From: CAYNNQ01 sp964398785
Lineage (GTDB): Bacteria > Desulfobacterota > Desulfovibrionia > Desulfovibrionales > Desulfonatronovibrionaceae
Length of the DNA: 46,000 nucleotides
Reading direction: 5' to 3'
NCBI GenBank assembly: GCA_964398785.1
Contig: CAYNNQ010000020.1
Span: 1-46,000 of the forward strand
Made by a program: the position numbers and the translations under genes. Shown in pieces: positions 41,063 to 46,000 of the stretch (positions within the stretch are counted from its first letter, which is position 1; each line of letters starts with the position of its first letter). The notes below the pieces were generated by a model. The model was not told where the DNA came from and did no database searches. It saw nothing but the letters and a program-made list of their open reading frames with translations.

Positions 41063-42468
41063 TCCTTTGCTCCCTAGAGTATTAATGATTCCTCCGAGTT
41101 GTTTGGGGTTTGATTAAAGATGTTAGACAGTTTTTTTGAGGCTACGGGAAAATGCATGTCAAAAGCATCAAATAATGTACATTGCATTATATTTGAACAG
41201 TTTATCTTAAAAAAGATATTGCTATTTCCCGTTAACTAAGTTTTGAAACCTAGCATTATTTTTTTGTCTGTCAAGGAAGTCTAAAATAAATTTTTTAACG
41301 TAATTTATTTTTGTTGGACACTGTTTTTATGCATATTTTATAATTATAAAATATTTTTTATTATTAATTTAGAGATTATAAAGAAAAAATAAAAAATATA
41401 TATAATACTTAAAATTGTTAAAACTGAATTATGTTGATAAATTATTGATCTCATAAACTATATTTTAACTATAAGATATTGCTTTATAAAATTAAATTTG
41501 TCTATATTTATTCTGTAAACTTTTTTGTTGTGGAGTTAATTATTTTCTTACCGTAATTTTTATTTTTGCTATATTACTCTGTGGCTGTTGTTATTTTATG
41601 AACATATTGTTTATGTTTGCATAAGACCTTTTTAATTTTGCAAAATAATATATAGGTTATGCAAGCATTGGATTAAAAAAAATAATATTTTTGTATTTGT
41701 TTTTCTGTGGATGAAGAAATTAAGAAAATTGCTGCGTATGTTTCCTAATTGGAAAGGATGGGACAAGCAAAATTTAGAAAAACGGTAAAGGGGATTATGC
41801 CTTTTGCTAGCTTTGTCGAATTTAAGTTAGTCATTTCGGTTAGTTGCACACGAATTTATTTCAAAAAGACTTGCTTCCCTAATCTTCCCTATCTAGCACT
41901 TGAACTGGGCTCTAAAGGTGATTAGTTTAATTTAAATTACTGAAATTTAGATTTTTATTTGGCATGTGTAATCAAATTCGATTTTATGTCTTGAGTGTGT
42001 CCAGCGGTCATCTTTTTGCGGCCAGAATTATTTTTTATGTATTTGCTTTGCGTTGATTAGTTTATATTTGTATGATTTTGGTATTAATTTACGTCTTTAG
42101 TAAATTTTTATGCAATTTGGGATGAACAATCTGGATGTCTGATTGCAAGGAAACGCCGTTTCCCAAGTATGACGTGTGCAATTTGAAGTTGTAAGTTGCA
42201 AAGGAAAAGTCCATATTAATGAAGACTATATGAAAAAAGGCCGAACTTGTGTGTTATATTAAATGTTTTGCTAGATTGTAGGGGAGTGAAAATAAGAAAT
42301 TGTATCTTGACATAAATCCCAAATTTTGTATAAGAGTAGCTAATCGTTAGCGAAAGAAAGGCAGATTGAGTGTTTATTTCAAACGATTTAAGGGCGATAG
42401 GGTATTTGGATTTTGTTGTGTAAGTACGAAAATGAGTGGTTAAGTTATGGTTAAATTTAGGAGTTATT
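41063..42468. promoter_or_regulatory. AT-rich divergent control region between metF and proV
   Basis: This 1.4-kb gene-free region is by far the most AT-rich part of the window, with long A/T runs at 41280-41720. It holds the start regions of both divergent betaine operons. On the minus strand TTGACA (41162-41157) is a possible -35 for metF, without a convincing -10. At 42142-42182 a compound stem combines ATTGCA/TGCAAT with GGAAACG-C-CGTTTCC. A 42-codon frame at 41797-41925, with GGGG before its ATG, may be a small gene but shows no known features. Confidence 0.5.
42307..42334 (+). promoter_or_regulatory. Putative sigma-70 promoter of proVW
   Basis: A perfect -35 box TTGACA (42307-42312) and a -10 box TATAAG (42329-42334) stand 16 bp apart, 135 bp before the proV start codon and within AT-rich DNA. 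Confidence 0.6.
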
Positions 42469-43683
42469 ATGGCTGATAACGAAATGAAAGAACGTGTAAA
42501 AGTCGAGAATCTGTATAAGATTTTTGGAACCGGCGATTTGGATAAAGCGTACGAATTGGCCGCCAAGGACGTGAGCAAAGCCGAAATCTTTGAGCAGACA
42601 GGCTTGACAATAGGTGTTAAAGACGCCTGCTTCGAGGTAAGGGGGAACGAGATCTTTGTTGTGATGGGTCTTTCCGGATCGGGCAAGTCCACTTTGGTCC
42701 GCATGCTCAACCGCCTTATAGAGCCTACAAGTGGGAGGGTGTCCATTGAGGGCAAGGACATTAACAATATGGATAAACAGGAACTCGTCCAGCTAAGGCG
42801 GGATTATATGAGTATGGTTTTCCAGTCCTTTGCCCTTATGCCCCATTTGACCGTGGCCAAGAACGTTGCCTTGGGCATGTCCATGGCCGGTAAACCCACT
42901 GATGAGCAGGAGAGGCGGGCTTTGGAAGTCTTGGAGATGGTTGGTTTGAAAGTCAATGCGGACAGTTATCCCGGCGAACTTTCCGGAGGCATGCAGCAGA
43001 GGGTCGGTTTGGCCCGTGGGCTGGCTACTGATCCGGATATTATGTTGATGGACGAGGCTTTTTCCGCTTTGGATCCGCTTATCCGTACTCAGATGCAGGA
43101 TGAACTTTTACGTATTCAAGCGGAAAATCCCCGAACCGTTATATTTATTTCCCATGATCTGGATGAGGCCATCCGTATAGGTGACCGCATAGCTATTATG
43201 GAGGGCGGGGAAATTGTTCAGATCGGCACCCCGGAAGATATTCTGAAGAATCCGGTTAATGATTATGTACGTTCCTTTTTCCGGGGAGTGGATCCCACAA
43301 TGGTTTTTACTGCCAAGGAAATTGCCCGGGATTATTACGAGGCCATTATTCGCCACAAAGGGGTCGGTCCTCGCAGTGCCTTGGAGCAATTGCATAACAG
43401 CGATTCGGACATAGGCTATGTACTCAATTCCAAGAAGCAGTATGAAGGCACGGTTACTGTTACTGGGCTCAAGGCTGCTTTGGAAGAGAACAAAAATATT
43501 GATGATGCCTTTCTGGATAAGACAACCGGAATATCTTCTATTGGAAAGGAGGATTATCTACAGGATGTTCTGGAGGTGATTACCCAGTCCGAATATCCGG
43601 TTCCGGTTGTGGACGAGGACAACGTCTATGTAGGTGCTATTTCCCGCAGGCGTTTTCTGAAGACTTTGGTAAAGTCGGATTAA
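42469..43683 (+). CDS. proV: Glycine betaine ABC transporter ATP-binding protein ProV
   Basis: The 404-residue ATPase has Walker A GLSGSGKSTLVRML, Q-loop FQSFALMPHLTVA, signature LSGGMQQRVGLARGLA, Walker B IMLMDEAFSALDP and H-loop FISHDLDEA. Its last 120 residues are a CBS pair, which in OpuA-type transporters senses ionic strength and switches transport on. The N-terminal KIFGTGDLDKAYELA region is also typical of ProV/OpuAA. The ATG at 42469 has TAGGAGTTATT in front and replaces a longer frame from 42436. It is followed by proW. Confidence 0.95.
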   Translation: MADNEMKERVKVENLYKIFGTGDLDKAYELAAKDVSKAEIFEQTGLTIGVKDACFEVRGNEIFVVMGLSGSGKSTLVRMLNRLIEPTSGRVSIEGKDINNMDKQELVQLRRDYMSMVFQSFALMPHLTVAKNVALGMSMAGKPTDEQERRALEVLEMVGLKVNADSYPGELSGGMQQRVGLARGLATDPDIMLMDEAFSALDPLIRTQMQDELLRIQAENPRTVIFISHDLDEAIRIGDRIAIMEGGEIVQIGTPEDILKNPVNDYVRSFFRGVDPTMVFTAKEIARDYYEAIIRHKGVGPRSALEQLHNSDSDIGYVLNSKKQYEGTVTVTGLKAALEENKNIDDAFLDKTTGISSIGKEDYLQDVLEVITQSEYPVPVVDEDNVYVGAISRRRFLKTLVKSD

Positions 43684-43713
43684 TATAAATATCCTTTTAT
43701 TTTGGAGGAAGAA

Positions 43714-44556
43714 ATGCTGGATATGTTTCAATGGTTTACAATTCCACTGGAAGGTTGGGTAGAGACTGCAGTGGACTGGCTGGTGACCAATTATCGTTTT
43801 ATATTCCAAGGTATCAAGTGGCCTATTGATCAGGTTCTGACCAATATACGGGATTTTCTTCTCTGGCTACATCCCTTGGTGATAATTGTGGCCATGGTGG
43901 CCGTGGCCTGGAGGTATGCCTCCAGGGGTGTGGCAATATTTACCATTATAGCTCTCTTGGTACTTGGGTATACCGGGGTCTGGGAAGAAGCTATGATCAC
44001 CCTGGCGATGATTATTTGTTCCCTGGTTTTTTGCGTCATAGTGGGGATTCCATTCGGTATTTTGCTTTCGCAAAGTGACCGGCTGGCTAAGATTTTCCGT
44101 CCGGTTCTTGATTGTATGCAAAGCACCCCTGCATTTGTCTATCTTGTCCCGGTTGTTATGCTTTTCAGCATCGGTACGGTAGCTGGAGTTATCGCCACGA
44201 TTGTCTTTGCCATACCTCCCACTATAAAGCTGACCAATCTGGGGATACGTCAGGTCCACCCGGAATTGATAGAAGCGGGATTGGCCTGCGGGGCTACAAG
44301 GCAGCAGATATTGCTTCGGGTTCAGCTGCCTCTGGCCAAGCAGACCATAATGGCCGGATTGAATCAGACCATTATGCTTTCCCTGGCCATGGTTGTTATT
44401 GCCTCGCTTATCGGTGCAGGTGGTCTCGGCGTGCTTGTCTTTGAAGGTGTTAACAGCATGCGTGTCGGGCTGGCCGTTATCGGTGGACTGGGGATTGTGC
44501 TTATTGCCTTGGTCCTGGACAGGATAAGCCAGTCTTTTGCGGGTGGAAAGAAATAA
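43714..44556 (+). CDS. proW: Glycine betaine ABC transporter permease ProW
   Basis: A 280-residue inner-membrane permease with about six spans. The coupling loop IRQVHPELIEAGLACGATRQQ is the EAA motif contacting ProV. PLEGWVETAVDWLV at the start resembles the N-terminal segment of ProW/OpuAB. GGAGGAAGAA stands directly before the ATG at 43714. No binding protein gene follows; the two proX paralogues are 10 kb away on the other strand. Confidence 0.94.
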   Translation: MLDMFQWFTIPLEGWVETAVDWLVTNYRFIFQGIKWPIDQVLTNIRDFLLWLHPLVIIVAMVAVAWRYASRGVAIFTIIALLVLGYTGVWEEAMITLAMIICSLVFCVIVGIPFGILLSQSDRLAKIFRPVLDCMQSTPAFVYLVPVVMLFSIGTVAGVIATIVFAIPPTIKLTNLGIRQVHPELIEAGLACGATRQQILLRVQLPLAKQTIMAGLNQTIMLSLAMVVIASLIGAGGLGVLVFEGVNSMRVGLAVIGGLGIVLIALVLDRISQSFAGGKK

Positions 44557-44560
44557 CTCT

Positions 44561-44588
44561 CTGCGGCTTTTTAGGTAAAAAGCCGCAG
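44561..44588 (+). terminator. Hairpin after proW
   Basis: CTGCGGCTTTTT (44561-44572) pairs perfectly with AAAAAGCCGCAG (44577-44588) around AGGT. The T-run is inside the stem, so termination is plausible in either direction but not certain. It separates proVW from the methyltransferase gene. Confidence 0.6.
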
Positions 44589-44600
44589 TTGTTCGAGGTA

Positions 44601-44664
44601 GTTCTTATCCGGAAATTCATAAATTTCCGGGGCTAGATATATCACGTTTCCAGATCGGAAACGA
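44601..44664 (-). mobile_element. Family B element remnant
   Basis: GTTCTTATCCGGAAATTCAT, ATTTCCGG, TAGATATATCACGTTTCC and CGGAAACGAG match the right-hand end of family B in reverse orientation. The rest of the element is missing. GAGGTA precedes it, in keeping with the TA-type target. It lies between proW and the methyltransferase gene. Confidence 0.7.
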
Positions 44665-44690
44665 GCTAGATCGTTTATTTGAGAAACTGT

Positions 44691-44730
44691 TTTTTCGCAT
44701 CGAGGCAGATATGTGCTTCGGTGCGAAAAA
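44691..44730 (+). promoter_or_regulatory. Long hairpin directly before the methyltransferase ribosome site
   Basis: TTTTTCGCATCGAGGCA (44691-44707) and TGCTTCGGTGCGAAAAA (44714-44730) form a 17-bp stem, two pairs being G-U, with the six-base loop GATATG. It ends four bases before TAGGAG, the ribosome site of the gene at 44748. It could be an attenuator (TTTT follows) or a stem that controls access to the ribosome site. Confidence 0.5.
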
Positions 44731-44747
44731 TTTTAGGAGTGTAATTT

Positions 44748-45380
44748 ATGGCAGCAGATGAGACTATTTTGAATCGGGTGTATAATCCCAAGGATCAGGC
44801 GGAGTTGATGTCCGCATATGGGGCCTGGGCTTCGGATTATGACCGGGATACAAGGGATGAATTCGGATATGTAGGTTACCGGATATGCGCTGATCTTATG
44901 CAAAAGCATCTCCAGGGTGGGATTGAAGAGCGGATCTTGGACGCAGGTTGCGGAACGGGTTTGGTGGCGGAAATCCTTTCTGCCCAAGGGTATGTAAATA
45001 TGGACGGTCTGGATTATTCCCGGGAAATGCTCGATGAAGCGGGAAAAAAGGACGTGTACAAACAGCTTATTCAGGCAGATTTGACTCGCCCAATGGATAT
45101 TGCGGATAGTTCCTATGACGCTTTGGTTTGTGCCGGGACATTGACTTACGGACATGTTGGTCCGGATGTATTTGACGAGTTCCTCCGGGTGGTCAAGCCG
45201 GGAGGAATCGTATGTTTTACTATCCGCGAAGGTGCCTATGATGAATACGGCTACAGAAAAGCCATGCTCGATCTGGAAAAGGGCGGGTTATGGGAACTGC
45301 AGGAAATGTGGGACGAGGAGTATTATAAGGACAAAGTCCGGGCCAAGATGTGTGTTTACAGAATCAATACAGGCAAATGA
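44748..45380 (+). CDS. Class I SAM-dependent methyltransferase
   Basis: A 210-residue methyltransferase with the SAM-binding motif ILDAGCGTGLVAEIL, acidic loop MDGLDYSREML and GTLTYGHVGPDVFDEFLRVVKPGG. It resembles the WBSCR27/Methyltransf-25 type more than the betaine enzymes, so its substrate is not evident. TAGGAGTGTAATTT precedes the ATG. Its place downstream of proVW and near the betaine cluster is suggestive of a link to methylated osmolytes, but a hairpin and an element remnant separate it from proW, so independent expression is likely. Confidence 0.88.
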   Translation: MAADETILNRVYNPKDQAELMSAYGAWASDYDRDTRDEFGYVGYRICADLMQKHLQGGIEERILDAGCGTGLVAEILSAQGYVNMDGLDYSREMLDEAGKKDVYKQLIQADLTRPMDIADSSYDALVCAGTLTYGHVGPDVFDEFLRVVKPGGIVCFTIREGAYDEYGYRKAMLDLEKGGLWELQEMWDEEYYKDKVRAKMCVYRINTGK

Positions 45381-45399
45381 TTCCAAGGTCTCCGCAAAT

Positions 45400-45432
45400 A
45401 TCTATAAGGGTGCTTAAAGCATCCTTATAGAT
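45400..45432. terminator. Hairpin between convergent genes
   Basis: ATCTATAAGGGTGC (45400-45413) pairs with GCATCCTTATAGAT (45419-45432), 14 pairs with one G-U, around TTAAA. It sits exactly between the methyltransferase gene and the convergent EAL frame, and may serve both. The stem is AT-rich and no T-run follows. Confidence 0.5.
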
Positions 45433-45436
45433 TGGC

Positions 45437-45970
45437 TTAAACCAAGAATACCTTGAGCTTGGGTAGATTGAGGGGGCGAGAAAATAAAAATCCTTGAAGA
45501 CCGTCACATTGGGCCTGGGATACTAGGGCCAGCTGTTCCCTGGTCTCAATACCTTCCGCGATTACCTTAAGCTCCATGCAATGGGCCATATTCACTATTC
45601 CTTCAAGTATGTGCCGGGTTTCATCCGGGTTCCCATCTTTTCCCAAGATAAAGCTTTTATCCACTTTGATGATATCCACCGGCATATTTTTTAAATAGTT
45701 GAGGGAGGAATATCCGGTACCAAAATCATCCAGGGCAAGCTTTACCCCGAGCTGTTTTAATTTGTGAAGTTTGGAGATATTTTGAGAGAAATTTTCAAAT
45801 AAAGTTGTTTCGGTGATCTCGAGCAACAGGTTTTGTGGGGGGAAATCTGCTTCTTCCAGCATGTTTTTTATATGGGTCAGTATCTTTTCTTGTTTGAATT
45901 GTCTGGGGGAGATGTTTACACTCAACAGAAAATCTCTGTTTTGGGAACCTAGATCCGTGAAATAGTTACA
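45437..45970 (-). pseudogene. C-terminal part of an EAL-domain (c-di-GMP phosphodiesterase) protein
   Basis: The frame holds the second half of an EAL domain: FLLSVNISPRQF, LLEITETTLFE, KLALDDFGTGYSSLNYLK, DIIKVDKSFI, VIAEGIETREQL and QGFLFSRPL, so the metal-binding DDFGTG loop is intact. The EAL motif itself and the first third of the domain are missing. An in-frame TAA lies at 45971-45973 (minus strand), 16 codons upstream of the TTG at 45925. Either the gene is truncated, or a frameshift lies near the window edge. The upstream sequence needed to decide is outside the window. Confidence 0.7.
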
Positions 45971-46000
45971 TTAACGTTGCATTCATACTGCAGTTTTAAT

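Noticed and set aside
40073..41200. SAM or SAH riboswitch in front of metK or metF
   Set aside because: No recognisable core of any SAM or SAH riboswitch class could be found in the short leaders by eye.

Overview
The window looks like chromosome from a halophilic, probably anaerobic deltaproteobacterium of the Desulfovibrionales (sulfate-reducer) type. This rests on a run of genes in an order I recall from Desulfovibrio (pdxJ, acpS, nnr, a CBS protein, tsaE, lysC, cimA, rarA), on an ErcA-like alcohol dehydrogenase paired with a hybrid sensor kinase, and on a large cluster for making and importing the osmoprotectant glycine betaine. No marker gene fixes the species.

Layout. 1-4.3 kb is accessory: an exported caspase-fold/PEGA/FGE-fold protein whose last 45 residues look like the variable region of a diversity-generating retroelement (DGR) target, a UPF0175/PIN toxin-antitoxin pair broken by a small transposable element, and the tail of an ATPase pseudogene. 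4.3-13.2 kb (minus strand) holds an anti-sigma/anti-anti-sigma pair and the housekeeping run rarA to pdxJ. 13.6-21.1 kb (plus strand) holds the ErcA-like protein with its kinase, a metal-binding domain protein, a universal stress protein, an AMMECR1 protein and a Rel/SpoT enzyme. 21.1-26.1 kb holds a repeat-dense intergenic region, an SlyD-like FKBP with a structured leader, and a four-gene polar amino-acid ABC transporter. 26.1-29.3 kb has a long palindrome, tRNA-Pro(GGG), a SixA-like phosphatase, a putative outer-membrane barrel and an EamA permease.

29.4-45.4 kb is the functional centrepiece. On the minus strand, metF, metK, an adenosine-kinase-like gene, glycine/sarcosine methyltransferase, sarcosine/dimethylglycine methyltransferase, a short metH, ahcY and two proX paralogues run in one direction. 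Across a 1.4-kb AT-rich divergent region, proV, proW and another methyltransferase run on the plus strand. Together they encode three-step methylation of glycine to betaine, regeneration of S-adenosylmethionine, disposal of S-adenosylhomocysteine and adenosine, and betaine uptake.

Two families of short non-coding transposable elements (MITE-like) punctuate the window. Family A is about 120-140 bp with ends containing CTGCAAAAA and 6-8 bp target duplications. Family B is 185 bp with ends GTTTCCATCCGGAAAT / GTTCTTATCCGGAAAT and 6-7 bp TA-rich duplications. Seven copies or remnants of each were recognised by eye, one B copy sits inside an A copy, and one A copy interrupts the PIN toxin with a perfect 8-bp duplication. 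No transposase, reverse transcriptase or CRISPR array was seen.
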